A stretch of DNA of 64,000 bases, taken from Xanthomonas sp. DAR 80977. Its GTDB lineage: Bacteria > Pseudomonadota > Gammaproteobacteria > Xanthomonadales > Xanthomonadaceae. The notes under the pieces were generated by a model, which saw only the letters and a program-made list of their open reading frames with translations, searched no databases and had not been told where the DNA came from. The stretch spans positions 2,797,001-2,861,000 of the forward strand of contig NZ_CP162487.1 of assembly GCF_041240605.1 (NCBI RefSeq). The letters are read 5' to 3'. The position numbers and the translations under genes are program-made. This document shows, in pieces, positions 17,659 to 26,123 of the stretch. Position 1 is the stretch's first letter; each line of letters begins with the position of its first letter.

Positions 17659-18843
17659 ATGGCACAGGTAATCAACACCAACGTAATGTCGCTGAACGCT
17701 CAGCGTAACCTCAACAGCACCAGCTCGAGCATGGCCACGACGATTCAGCGTCTGTCCTCGGGCCTGCGCATCAACAGCGCGAAGGACGACGCCGCCGGTC
17801 TGGCGATCTCCGAGCGCTTCACCACCCAGATCCGCGGCCTGGACGTCGCCTCGCGCAACGCCAACGACGGCATCTCGCTGGCCCAGACCGCCGAAGGCGC
17901 GATGGTCGAAATCGGCAACAACCTGCAGCGTATCCGCGAGCTGTCGGTGCAGTCGGCCAACGCCACCAACTCCACCACCGACCGCGAAGCGCTGAACTCG
18001 GAAGTCAAGCAGCTGACCTCGGAAATCGACCGCGTCGCCAACCAGACCAGTTTCAACGGCACCAAGCTGCTGGACGGCTCGTTCTCCGGCGCGCTGTTCC
18101 AGGTCGGCGCCGACGCCGGCCAGACCATCGGCATCAACAGCATCGTCGACGCCAACGTCAACTCGCTGGGCAAGGCCGGTTTCGCCGCCACCCAGACCGG
18201 CTCGGCCGCCCTGGCCTCCGGTACCGCGACCGCCAGCGGCAGCTTCTCCGGCATGTCGGTCAACGGCGTCAGCATCGCCTCGGTCGCCGTTGCGGTCGGC
18301 GATGTCGACTCGGACGTGTCCAAGAAGATCGCCGCCGCGATCAACGACAAGCTGGACCAGACCGGCGTCTACGCCTCGGTGGACAGCACCACCGGCGCGC
18401 TGAAGCTGGAATCGCTGAAGGCCGGCAAGGACTTCTCGTTCACCGCAGGCTCGGCCACCGGCGCCACCGGCATCACCTTCAGCAACGCCGGCATCGCGAC
18501 CACGGCCGCGGTCACCGCGGGCACCACCAACACCCTGAGCGACCTGGACATCTCCACCTTCTCCGGTGCGCAGAAGGCGCTGGAAATCGTCGACAAGGCG
18601 CTGACCTCGGTCAACTCCTCGCGCGCCGACATGGGTGCGGTGCAGAACCGCTTCACCTCCACCATCGCCAACCTGAGCTCCACCTCGGAGAACCTGTCGG
18701 CCTCGCGCAGCCGCATCCGCGACACCGACTACGCCAAGGAAACCGCCGAACTGACCCGCACGCAGATCCTGCAGCAGGCCGGTACCGCGATGCTGGCGCA
18801 GGCCAAGTCGGTCCCGCAGAACGTGCTGAGCCTGCTGCAGTAA
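17659..18843 (+). CDS. fliC: FliC, flagellin
   Basis: 394 residues. The conserved D0/D1 N-terminus ([18 protein letters not shown]) and C-terminus ([20 protein letters not shown], ending VLSLLQ) surround a short Ala/Ser/Thr-rich central domain exposed on the filament surface. That region is rich in possible O-glycosylation sites, which fits the sugar-modification genes at 26.4-37.7 kb. The plant-recognised flg22 stretch starts at Gln 30 ([15 protein letters not shown]); residue 43 is Asp. In X. campestris a Val/Asp change at this residue is reported to decide recognition by Arabidopsis FLS2. A strong terminator follows. Only one flagellin gene is seen in the window. Confidence 0.98.
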   Translation: MAQVINTNVMSLNAQRNLNSTSSSMATTIQRLSSGLRINSAKDDAAGLAISERFTTQIRGLDVASRNANDGISLAQTAEGAMVEIGNNLQRIRELSVQSANATNSTTDREALNSEVKQLTSEIDRVANQTSFNGTKLLDGSFSGALFQVGADAGQTIGINSIVDANVNSLGKAGFAATQTGSAALASGTATASGSFSGMSVNGVSIASVAVAVGDVDSDVSKKIAAAINDKLDQTGVYASVDSTTGALKLESLKAGKDFSFTAGSATGATGITFSNAGIATTAAVTAGTTNTLSDLDISTFSGAQKALEIVDKALTSVNSSRADMGAVQNRFTSTIANLSSTSENLSASRSRIRDTDYAKETAELTRTQILQQAGTAMLAQAKSVPQNVLSLLQ

Positions 18844-18870
18844 CAGCCAGCTCGACACCGGCACGACCCG

Positions 18871-18899
18871 AAGCCCCTCCCGCAAGGAGGGGCTTTTTT
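18871..18899 (+). terminator. Rho-independent terminator of fliC
   Basis: Stem AAGCCCCTCC / GGAGGGGCTT around a CGCAA loop, followed by a run of six T. It lies 28 bases after the fliC stop and isolates it from fliD. Confidence 0.95.
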
Positions 18900-18915
18900 G
18901 TGCCCGGCCGCCCGC

Positions 18916-18931
18916 CGGCACAGGATTTGCA
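18916..18931 (+). promoter_or_regulatory. Sigma-54 promoter of fliD
   Basis: CGGCACAGGATTTGCA, one of the best sigma-54 matches in the window, right after the fliC terminator and 112 bases before fliD. Confidence 0.85.
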
Positions 18932-18967
18932 TCGCCATCGGGGCATTCCCGACGCGCGCCGGCGGCC

Positions 18968-18994
18968 TCAAGAACCGCCGTGCGCCGCCGATAC
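18968..18994 (+). promoter_or_regulatory. Sigma-28 promoter of fliD
   Basis: TCAAG, 14 bases, GCCGATAC. It lies between the sigma-54 site and the fliD start, so fliD appears to have both middle- and late-class promoters. Confidence 0.75.
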
Positions 18995-19043
18995 TCCTAT
19001 CTACCGCTGGCCTTCGTGCCCGCCATCGTAAGGAAGCCCACCC

Positions 19044-20378
19044 ATGGCTACTTCATCGCTGTCTGCCGTCGGCTCCGGCATGGACGTCACCGCCGTCGTC
19101 AAATCGTTGGTCGCCGCGCAGCGCGCACCGCAGGAAAACCGGATCAACGCCGACGGTACCGCGTCCAGCGCCCAGCTTTCGGCGCTGAGCACGATCAAGG
19201 GCGCGCTGTCCAACCTGCAGACGGCGATGAACGCGATCGCCAAGAGCGCCGACAAGAGCGCGGTCAAGGCCACCGTTGCCGACGGCGCCGGCTACACCGC
19301 CAGCGTCACCGAGAGCGCCACCGCCGGCAACTACAGCGTGGAAGTGGTGAAGCTGGCCGAGCGACAGAAACTGACCTCGGCGGCCTATGCCAGCGATGCG
19401 GTGGTCGGCGACGGAACCTTGACGATCGGCTATGGAGACAAGTCGCTGAACGTCACCCTGGCCGAAGGCAGCAAGCTCAGCGACGTGGCTGCCGCGATCA
19501 ACAAGGCCGCCAACGGCAGCGGCGTGACAGCCAGCGTGGTCAGCGCCGACGACGGCGACCACCTGGTGCTCAACGCGGTCGATTCCGGCACCAAGGGCGC
19601 GCTGACCATCACCAGTTCCGGCGGCAACGGCGGACTCAGCGCGCTGACCTACAGCAGCGGCAGCAGCGGCGGCCTGACCCAGACCGTGGCCGCGGCCGAC
19701 GCGGTCGTGCGCGTGGACGGCTTCGAACGCACCTCCAGCAGCAACGCGGTGGCCGACCTCGTGCCCGGCGTCACCCTGAATCTGACCAAGGCCGCGGAAG
19801 GCACCAAGTACAACCTGAGCATCGCCAACGACAGCACCAGCCTGAAAGCGAACCTCACCGCGTTCGTGACCGCCTACAACACCGCCAACACCCTGCTGAA
19901 GTCCTCCAGCGCCTACGACGCCACCAACAAGAAGGCTTCGGCGTTGACCGGCGATTCGATGGTGCGCGGGCTGCAGCAATCGCTGCGCAGGCAGGTCAGC
20001 GACAACGTCGTCGACCTCAAGGCGATGGGCGTGACCATCGACAAGGATGGCGTGATGAGCTTCGACAGCGCCAAGTTCGACAGCGCCATCGCCAGCGACC
20101 CGGCCTCGGCCAAGACGATGTTCGGCACCGACGGCGCCTTCACCGCGGGCATGAGCACCTTGCTGGACAGCAACCTGGACACCACCAGCGGCACCATCAC
20201 CCAGCGCACGGCCTCGCTCAACAAGCACATCAGCGACCTGACCGACCAGCTCAGCGACCTGGACAAGCGGATGGACACGCTGACCACCCAGTACACCGCC
20301 AGGTTCACCGCGATGGACACCATCGTCGCGCAGATGCAGACGATCAGCGACAGCCTCACCAAGCAGTTCTCGTCGTAG
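19044..20378 (+). CDS. fliD: FliD, filament cap protein
   Basis: 444 residues. The N-terminal region (SAVGSGMDVTAVVKSLVAAQ) and the C-terminal coiled coil (LTDQLSDLDKRMDTLTTQYT, QMQTISDSLTKQFSS) are typical of FliD, which caps the filament and guides flagellin folding. The central domains are Ser/Gly/Ala-rich. The ATG has AAGGA before it. The gene heads fliD-fliS-fliT-PilZ but has a 171-base gap to fliS containing a further sigma-28 box. Confidence 0.96.
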   Translation: MATSSLSAVGSGMDVTAVVKSLVAAQRAPQENRINADGTASSAQLSALSTIKGALSNLQTAMNAIAKSADKSAVKATVADGAGYTASVTESATAGNYSVEVVKLAERQKLTSAAYASDAVVGDGTLTIGYGDKSLNVTLAEGSKLSDVAAAINKAANGSGVTASVVSADDGDHLVLNAVDSGTKGALTITSSGGNGGLSALTYSSGSSGGLTQTVAAADAVVRVDGFERTSSSNAVADLVPGVTLNLTKAAEGTKYNLSIANDSTSLKANLTAFVTAYNTANTLLKSSSAYDATNKKASALTGDSMVRGLQQSLRRQVSDNVVDLKAMGVTIDKDGVMSFDSAKFDSAIASDPASAKTMFGTDGAFTAGMSTLLDSNLDTTSGTITQRTASLNKHISDLTDQLSDLDKRMDTLTTQYTARFTAMDTIVAQMQTISDSLTKQFSS

Positions 20379-20417
20379 CGGCAACGGCATCGGAATGAGA
20401 AAGACGCTGTCGGTGCT

Positions 20418-20444
20418 CAAGTCCGGCCGGGCAGCGGCCGATAT
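20418..20444 (+). promoter_or_regulatory. Sigma-28 promoter of fliS
   Basis: TCAAG, 15 bases, GCCGATA, 105 bases before fliS. The spacing is one base longer than in the flgM, fliC and fliD boxes but equals that of cheV and the second GGDEF gene. Confidence 0.7.
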
Positions 20445-20549
20445 CTTTAGCATCGACAGTCATTCCGGACTGGCAGCACCTACCGTCGCCACGGCGCCTT
20501 CGCCGTCCGGCGCGGCAGCGCGGCACCAGGCCACCCGAGGGAGTTTTCC

Positions 20550-20969
20550 ATGCACGGTTCCAGTCGCCAGTACGCCGAGCAATACCGCAAGATGAGCGTG
20601 TCCACCAGCATCACCGATGCCGACCCGCACAAGCTGGTGGCGCTGCTGTTCGCCGGCGCGTGCCAGCGCATCCGCCAGGCCCAGGCCTGCCTGGCGCAGG
20701 GCGACCAGGCGCGCAAGGGCAAGGCGATCGGCGAAGCCTGCGCCATCGTCGGCCACCTCAACGGCTCGCTGGACCACGAGGCCGGCGGCGAAATCGCCAA
20801 CAACCTCTCGGCGCTGTACGACTACGTGATGCACCGGCTCACCGAAGCCAACCTGCACAACGACGAAAGCGCCCTGGTCGAATCGCTGGAACTGCTCAGC
20901 GAGATCGATGCGGCGTGGAACGCCATTCCTGTCCAGCAACGCGAACTCGCCGCGGTCGCCACCCTATGA
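20550..20969 (+). CDS. fliS: FliS, flagellin export chaperone
   Basis: 139 residues, a helical bundle. The N-terminal QYRKMSVSTSITDADPHKLVALLFAGACQRI stretch (in part YRKMSVSTSITDADPHKLV) is the FliS signature for binding the flagellin C-terminus. It keeps FliC unfolded in the cytosol before export. The C-terminus (residues 120-139) ends in a hydrophobic tail. It overlaps the next gene by four bases. Confidence 0.95.
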   Translation: MHGSSRQYAEQYRKMSVSTSITDADPHKLVALLFAGACQRIRQAQACLAQGDQARKGKAIGEACAIVGHLNGSLDHEAGGEIANNLSALYDYVMHRLTEANLHNDESALVESLELLSEIDAAWNAIPVQQRELAAVATL

Positions 20970-21268
20970 TCACCGTCAACATCGAATCGCTGCACGCCGA
21001 ACTGCAGCAGTTGCAGCAGGTGCTGCACGGCGACGACCACGCGCTGGCCGAGCGCATGGTCGCCGAGCACGACCAGCACCTGCGCGAATACCTGCAGCAG
21101 GCCGGCAGCGACGTCTCCCGCGACGGCATCGGCTCGCTGCTGAAGCTGCAGCAGGCGGTGATCGCGCAGATGCTGCAGGCGCGCGACGAAGCCGGCGACT
21201 GGCTGCGCGCCAACCGCCTGTCCAACAATGCCGCGCGCGCCTACTCGCAGGCCGGATCGCTGAGATGA
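20966..21268 (+). CDS. fliT: FliT-like flagellar chaperone (small helical protein)
   Basis: A 100-residue helical protein with long heptads (LHAELQQLQQVLHGDDHALAERM). FliT, where known, is the chaperone of the cap protein FliD and a brake on flagellar gene expression. The assignment rests on size, helical character and position in fliD-fliS-x, because FliT sequences are very divergent. Start and stop overlap the neighbours by four bases each, so it is coupled to fliS and to the PilZ-like gene. Confidence 0.6.
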   Translation: MITVNIESLHAELQQLQQVLHGDDHALAERMVAEHDQHLREYLQQAGSDVSRDGIGSLLKLQQAVIAQMLQARDEAGDWLRANRLSNNAARAYSQAGSLR

Positions 21269-21843
21269 ACAGCGCGTCCGACGGCGCCGTGCACCATCCT
21301 GCCGAAGCCGAGCTGTTTCACGACACCCTCAGCTGCGAACTGGCGCTGCCGGCCGACTTCCGGCTCGGCAACAGCATCGGCCGCTTCGGCGCCGGCGAAG
21401 CCCTGTTGCGCGGCCTGGCCCAGGTCGAGGACCTGCGCAGCGAGGACGGCGGCGATGAGCGCAGCGAGCAACCGCTGCAGCTGCAGCGCATGGACGCCAA
21501 GCTCGACCTGATGCTGGTGCTGCTCGGGCGCCTGGCCCGGCAGCACGAGGACGCCTTGCCCCTGCGCCCGGTGCGTTGGTCGCGCCGAGGCCTGAGACTG
21601 GAAGTGGGGTCGCGCTCCGGCGCGACCGCCGGCGCGGCCGGCTTGCTGCGCCTGCAGCCCTCCGACTGGCTGCCGGACCACCTGGAACTGCCGGTGCAGG
21701 TCGTGGCCGAGGCCGCCGCCCCCGGCGGTTTCTATCTTTGGCTACGCTTCGAGACACAGCCGCCCGGCCTGGAAGAAGCCCTGGAACGGCACCTGTTCCG
21801 CCTGCACCGGCGCCAGATCGCCGACAGCCGGCGCGCGCGCTGA
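21265..21843 (+). CDS. PilZ-like protein, probably the tetrameric non-c-di-GMP type
   Basis: 192 residues. A helical N-terminal segment with heptad pattern (about 55-95, QLQRMDAKLDLMLVLLGRLAR) precedes a compact beta domain starting at about 102 (PVRWSRRGLRLEV). The place of the usual (D/N)xSxxG is taken by WSRRG, and no upstream RxxxR is apparent, so c-di-GMP binding is doubtful. This layout resembles the xanthomonad PilZ family that tetramerises through a long heptad helix. It is the last gene of the fliS-fliT operon, which suggests a role in filament assembly or motor control. Family assignment is from memory of the fold and is only moderately sure. Confidence 0.6.
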   Translation: MNSASDGAVHHPAEAELFHDTLSCELALPADFRLGNSIGRFGAGEALLRGLAQVEDLRSEDGGDERSEQPLQLQRMDAKLDLMLVLLGRLARQHEDALPLRPVRWSRRGLRLEVGSRSGATAGAAGLLRLQPSDWLPDHLELPVQVVAEAAAPGGFYLWLRFETQPPGLEEALERHLFRLHRRQIADSRRAR

Positions 21844-21934
21844 GCCGGCCCCGGCCGCTCCCGGTCCAGGGCGAGGTTGGCGGCGGCGGCGCGCTCGGCT
21901 AAGGTGCGTCACTAGATAGAGGGATCTTCCCACC

Positions 21935-22567
21935 GTGCGAGTCATCATCGTCGACGATCACACCCTGGTCCGCGCCGGCCTGAGCCGGCTGTTGCAGACG
22001 TTCGCCGACATCGACGTGGTCGCCGAGGCCAGCAACGCGCAGCAGGCGGTGGACCTGGCCACCCTGCACCGCCCCGACCTGGTGCTGATGGACCTGTCGC
22101 TGCCCGGGCGCAGCGGCCTGGACGCGCTGACCGACGTGCTGCAGACCTCGCCCAAGACCCGCGTGGTGATGATGTCGATGCACGACGACCCGGTGCACGT
22201 GCGCGATGCGCTGGACCGCGGCGCCACCGGCTTCGTGGTCAAGGACGCGGCGCCGCTGGAACTGGAACTGGCGCTGCGCGCGGCCAGCGCCAACCAGGTG
22301 TTCCTGAGCCCGCAGATCTCCTCGAAGATGATCGCGCCGATGCTCGGCCGCGAACGCCCGGTCGGGATCGCCGCGCTGTCGCCGCGGCAGCGCGAGATCC
22401 TGCGCCAGATCGGCCGCGGCCAGAGCAACAAGGAAATCGCCTCGGACCTGGGCATCAGCGTCAAGACCGTCGAGACCCACCGCGCGCGGATGATGGAATC
22501 GCTGGGCTGCCGGCGCGCCAACGACCTGGTCCTGCTGGCCGCGCGCCACCAGAACGAACTGACCTGA
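21935..22567 (+). CDS. NarL/LuxR-type response regulator (orphan)
   Basis: 210 residues from a GTG start. The receiver has DD at 7-8, phospho-Asp 53 in LMDLSLPG, and Lys in FVVKDAAP. The C-terminal LuxR helix-turn-helix reads LSPRQREILRQIGRGQSNKEIASDLGIS and KTVETHRARMM. No kinase gene is adjacent; the NarL-type kinase at the left window edge is a candidate partner. It sits alone between the PilZ-like gene and rpoN2, facing the same way. Its targets cannot be read from the sequence. Gap 21844-21934 holds nothing clear. Confidence 0.9.
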   Translation: MRVIIVDDHTLVRAGLSRLLQTFADIDVVAEASNAQQAVDLATLHRPDLVLMDLSLPGRSGLDALTDVLQTSPKTRVVMMSMHDDPVHVRDALDRGATGFVVKDAAPLELELALRAASANQVFLSPQISSKMIAPMLGRERPVGIAALSPRQREILRQIGRGQSNKEIASDLGISVKTVETHRARMMESLGCRRANDLVLLAARHQNELT

Positions 22568-22601
22568 GCGCAGGCGGCAACGGGTTCCCGACGCTCCGCG
22601 C

Positions 22602-22617
22602 TGGCATGCCGCTTGCC
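22602..22617 (+). promoter_or_regulatory. Sigma-54 promoter of rpoN2-vemR-fleQ
   Basis: TGGCATGCCGCTTGCC, with correct GG-N10-GC spacing, 222 bases before rpoN2. If used, the operon encoding a sigma-54 factor and its activator is itself sigma-54 dependent (positive feedback). Confidence 0.7.
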
Positions 22618-22692
22618 TTAACCGGTCAGCTGCCGCCGTGAAACCGGCGAAGCCCGCCAGCGCTGGCTCTGCGGCGCCGACCTACCGGCGCC

Positions 22693-22723
22693 CCCTACAT
22701 TGATGTAGGGATTTTCCCTACAT
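22693..22723. promoter_or_regulatory. Candidate operator: three CCCTACAT half-sites
   Basis: CCCTACAT-TG-ATGTAGGG (22693-22710) is a perfect 18-base palindrome, followed five bases later by another direct CCCTACAT (22716-22723). It lies in the rpoN2 leader, 117-147 bases before the ATG. A symmetric site with an extra half-site suggests a dimeric regulator. A related TGTAGG/CCTACA pair overlaps the flgM -10 box. Confidence 0.55.
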
Positions 22724-22839
22724 GCTGTCGGGAATTTGACTACCCCGCTCAGGAACCTCCCGATTCTGTTACCGTCAGGTGGCAAGCACTATGCATTCCA
22801 CGGGCGCCAGAGGCTTGGCGCCAAACCGAGGAAGTTCGC

Positions 22840-24237
22840 ATGAAGCCGACCGTCTCCGCCCAGTTAGGCCAGCAACTCCACCTGACCCCGCAATTGCTGC
22901 AGTCGATCCGGCTGCTGCAACTGGACGGGATGCAATTGGAAATGGAAATCCGGCGCGCGCTGGAAACCAATCCGCTGCTGGAACTGGAAGAGCCGGAAGG
23001 CGTGCTCGAGCCGGTCGTCAACCACGACACCGCGCTGGAAACCGCCGCCTTCGACGAATTGCCCGAGTCCTCGATGTGGGACATCCCCGCCGCCGGCTGG
23101 AGCGAAGGCGAAGACGACCGCATGCAGCGCATCGCCGCCGGCGAGTCCACCGATCCGCAGCTGCGCGTGCTGCAGCGCCTGGCGCTGGACCTGGACGAGC
23201 GCGAACTGGAAGTGGCCGCATTCTGGCTGGAGCACAGCGACGATGCCGGCTACCTGGACGGCGCGCTGGATACGCTGACCCTGCTCGCCTGCGCGCGCTT
23301 CGACCGCTCCGCCGCGCAGGTGGAAGCGGTGCGCCAGCAGCTGTTGCACGGCGACCCCGCCGGCCTGGCCGCGTGCGACCTGCGCGAATGCCTGAGCGTG
23401 CAGCTGGCCGCCCTGCCCGGCCGCGTCGCCGGCCGACATTTGGCAGCGCGCATCCTCGCCGGCGACCTGAACCTGCTGGCCAGCCACGACTACCCGCTGC
23501 TGGCGCGCCAGCTCGACGCCGAGGCCGACGACGTGCGCGAGGCGGTGCGGCTGATCCTGTCGCTGCAGCCGCGTCCCGGCGACAGCCTGCTGCCGGAGAA
23601 CCTGGGCCACGTGATCCCGGACGTGGTCGCCTGGCACGGCGACGGCACCTGGCGGGTCGCGCTGAACCCGGCCACCACCCACCGCGTCACCGTCAATCCG
23701 ATGCACGAGCGCGCCCTGGCCGAGGCCGGCGAAGCGGCGGCGCCGCTGCGCGAAATGCTGCAGGAAGCGCGCTGGCTGACCCGCGGCCTGTCGATGCGCT
23801 ACGAGACCCTGCTGCGCACCACCCGCGCCATCGTCGAGCGCCAGGCCGCGTTCCTGGTCAAGGGCGAGGAGGCGATGGCGCCGCTGACCCTGAAGGAAGT
23901 GGCCGACGCGATCGGCATGCACGAGTCCACCGTCTCGCGCATCACCACCGGCAAATACCTGCAAACCCCGCGTGGTACCTTCGAGCTGAAGCACTTCTTC
24001 GCCGTGCGCCTGGAAGGCGCCGCGGTCTCGGGGCAGGCGGTGCGCGCGATGGTGCGGCGCCTGATCGAGTCCGAGCCCTCGGGGCGGCCGCTGGCCGACG
24101 AGGCGATCGCCGGGCTGCTGTCGCGACAGGGCGTGAACGTGGCCAGGCGCACCGTGGCCAAGTACCGTGAACAACTGGATATCGCCCCCGCCCGCGAACG
24201 CCGCCGCGCCAAACCGCTGCTGGCCCGCGCAGGCTAA
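22840..24237 (+). CDS. rpoN2: RpoN2, RNA polymerase sigma-54 factor
   Basis: 465 residues with the three RpoN regions. Region I is Gln/Leu-rich (LGQQLHLTPQLLQSIRLLQL), which contacts the activator. The acidic region II is short (EEPEGVLEP onwards). Region III has the core-binding domain, the helix-turn-helix (LKEVADAIGMHESTVSRIT) and the RpoN box ARRTVAKYRE at 435-444, which reads the -24 element. Xanthomonads carry two rpoN genes; this is the copy in the flagellar locus, followed by vemR and fleQ. It should drive the ten sigma-54 sites found here. The ~270-base leader holds a sigma-54 site and a palindrome. Confidence 0.95.
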   Translation: MKPTVSAQLGQQLHLTPQLLQSIRLLQLDGMQLEMEIRRALETNPLLELEEPEGVLEPVVNHDTALETAAFDELPESSMWDIPAAGWSEGEDDRMQRIAAGESTDPQLRVLQRLALDLDERELEVAAFWLEHSDDAGYLDGALDTLTLLACARFDRSAAQVEAVRQQLLHGDPAGLAACDLRECLSVQLAALPGRVAGRHLAARILAGDLNLLASHDYPLLARQLDAEADDVREAVRLILSLQPRPGDSLLPENLGHVIPDVVAWHGDGTWRVALNPATTHRVTVNPMHERALAEAGEAAAPLREMLQEARWLTRGLSMRYETLLRTTRAIVERQAAFLVKGEEAMAPLTLKEVADAIGMHESTVSRITTGKYLQTPRGTFELKHFFAVRLEGAAVSGQAVRAMVRRLIESEPSGRPLADEAIAGLLSRQGVNVARRTVAKYREQLDIAPARERRRAKPLLARAG

Positions 24238-24250
24238 GGAAACAATGCAC

Positions 24251-24634
24251 ATGAACAAACTGTCCGTGCTTCTGGTCGACGACCACGAAGGCTTCATCAA
24301 CGCCGCGATGCGCCACTTCCGCAAGCTCGACTGGATGGAGGTGATCGGCAGCGCCGCCAACGGCCTGGAGGCGATCGAACGTTCCGAGTCGCTGCGCCCG
24401 CAGGTGGTGCTGATGGACCTGGCCATGCCGGAGATGGGCGGGCTGCAGGCCACGCGCCTGATCAAGACCCAGGACCAGGCCCCGTACATCGTGATCGCCA
24501 GCCACTTCGACGATGCCGAACACCGCGAGCACGCCATGCGCGCCGGTGCCGACAACTTCGTCAGCAAGCTGTCCTACATCCAGGAAGTGATGCCGATCCT
24601 GGAGGGCTTACGCACAGAGGGAGTACCGGCATGA
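24251..24634 (+). CDS. vemR: VemR, single-domain response regulator
   Basis: 127 residues consisting of a receiver only, with acidic DD 10-11, phospho-Asp 56 in VLMDLAMPEM, and Lys in FVSKLS. In X. campestris VemR lies between rpoN2 and fleQ and controls exopolysaccharide, virulence and motility, with Asp 56 the reported phosphorylation site. That numbering matches the ATG at 24251; it also gives an eight-base spacing from AAGGAAA at 24236. An alternative ATG at 24245 would add two residues. The stop overlaps fleQ by four bases. It acts probably through FleQ. Confidence 0.92.
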   Translation: MNKLSVLLVDDHEGFINAAMRHFRKLDWMEVIGSAANGLEAIERSESLRPQVVLMDLAMPEMGGLQATRLIKTQDQAPYIVIASHFDDAEHREHAMRAGADNFVSKLSYIQEVMPILEGLRTEGVPA

Positions 24635-26121
24635 GCGAGTCGCGGATCCTGGTGATCGATGACGACGCGGTGCGTGCCGAGCGCACGGTCAGCCTGCTGG
24701 AGTTCATGGACCTCAACCCGCGCTGGGTGACCGACGTGGCCGACGTCAATCCCGGCCGCCACCGGCAGAGCGAGTGGATGGCGATCCTGGTCGGCGGACT
24801 CGACGACCAGGCCCAGGCCGATGCGTTCTTCGGCTGGGTCGCGCGCAGTGCGCTGCCGCCGCCGGTGCTGCTGCTCAACGGCGAGGCGCAGGCGTTCGCG
24901 CAGCGCCACGGCCTGCACGAGGCCAACGTCTGGCAGCTGGAAGCGCCGCTGCGCCACGCGCAGCTGGAGACCCTGCTGCGCCGCGCCAGCCTCAAGCGCC
25001 TGGATGCCGAGCACCAGGCCGGCGCGGTGCAGGACAGCGGCCCCACCGGCAACAGCGCCGCGGTGGTCCGGCTGCGGCGGCTGATCGACCAGGTCGCCGC
25101 GTTCGACACCACCGTGCTGGTGCTGGGCGAATCCGGCACCGGCAAGGAAGTGGTCGCGCGCGCGATCCACCAGCAGTCGCCGCGCCGCGACGGCCCGTTC
25201 GTGGCGATCAACTGCGGCGCGATCCCGCCGGACCTGCTGGAAAGCGAGCTGTTCGGCCACGAGAAGGGCTCCTTCACCGGCGCGCTGACCGCGCGCAAGG
25301 GCCGCTTCGAGATGGCCGAGGGCGGCACCCTGCTGCTCGACGAGATTGGCGACATGAGCCTGCCGATGCAGGTCAAGCTGCTGCGCGTGCTGCAGGAACG
25401 CAGCTTCGAGCGCGTCGGCGGCAACGTCACCATCCGCTGCAACGTGCGCGTGATCGCCGCCACCCACCGCAACCTGGAAGAGCGCATCGCCGGCAACCAG
25501 TTCCGCGAGGACCTGTTCTACCGGCTCAACGTGTTCCCGATCGAGATGCCGGCCCTGCGCGAGCGCAGCGACGACCTGCCGGCGCTGGTCAACACCATCG
25601 CCGCGCAGCTGGCGCGCACCGGGCGCGGCGAAGTGCGCTTCTCCGAAGAAGCCTTGCAAGCGCTGCGCGGCTACGACTGGCCGGGCAACGTGCGCGAGCT
25701 GACCAACCTGGTCGAGCGCCTGGCGGTGCTGCATCCCAGCGGCCTGGTGCGGGTGCAGGACCTGCCGGCGCGCTACCGCGGCGACTTCGCCTCCTCGATC
25801 GACGTGTCGGCGCCGCCGGCGCCGATCGCCGCGCCGGATCCGCGCCGCCTGCCCAACGTGGTCGACCTGCACGTCGGCCCCAAGTCGCTGTCCGATCCGT
25901 CCGAGTCCGCCGCGCAGGCCGCGGCGACGCTGCCGGAGAGCGGGCTGGACCTGCGCGGGCACATGGCCAACATCGAACTGGCGCTGATCAACGAAGCGCT
26001 GGAGCGCACCCAGGGCGTGGTCGCGCATGCGGCGCAGCTGCTGGGCCTGCGTCGCACCACGCTGGTGGAGAAACTGCGCAAGTACGGCATCGACCGCGAC
26101 CAGACCGAACTGGCCAGCTGA
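24631..26121 (+). CDS. fleQ: FleQ, sigma-54 activator and master flagellar regulator
   Basis: 496 residues. The N-terminal FleQ domain (1-125) is receiver-like but lacks the phospho-Asp (the strand reads AILVGGLDD). The AAA+ domain has Walker A GESGTGKE (166-173), Walker B LLLDEIGD, and an arginine-finger region (FREDLFYRLNVFP). The sigma-54-contacting loop reads GSFTGA (213-218) rather than GAFTGA. The C-terminal Fis-like helix-turn-helix (HAAQLLGLRRTTLVEKLRKY) binds DNA. In pseudomonads FleQ binds c-di-GMP, and FleN modulates it; fleN is at 60531. It is expected to activate the sigma-54 promoters of this window. Confidence 0.95.
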   Translation: MSESRILVIDDDAVRAERTVSLLEFMDLNPRWVTDVADVNPGRHRQSEWMAILVGGLDDQAQADAFFGWVARSALPPPVLLLNGEAQAFAQRHGLHEANVWQLEAPLRHAQLETLLRRASLKRLDAEHQAGAVQDSGPTGNSAAVVRLRRLIDQVAAFDTTVLVLGESGTGKEVVARAIHQQSPRRDGPFVAINCGAIPPDLLESELFGHEKGSFTGALTARKGRFEMAEGGTLLLDEIGDMSLPMQVKLLRVLQERSFERVGGNVTIRCNVRVIAATHRNLEERIAGNQFREDLFYRLNVFPIEMPALRERSDDLPALVNTIAAQLARTGRGEVRFSEEALQALRGYDWPGNVRELTNLVERLAVLHPSGLVRVQDLPARYRGDFASSIDVSAPPAPIAAPDPRRLPNVVDLHVGPKSLSDPSESAAQAAATLPESGLDLRGHMANIELALINEALERTQGVVAHAAQLLGLRRTTLVEKLRKYGIDRDQTELAS

Positions 26122-26123
26122 GG

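Noticed and set aside
18916..18994. Single promoter class for fliD
   Set aside because: Both a sigma-54 and a sigma-28 site are credible, so neither was discarded.
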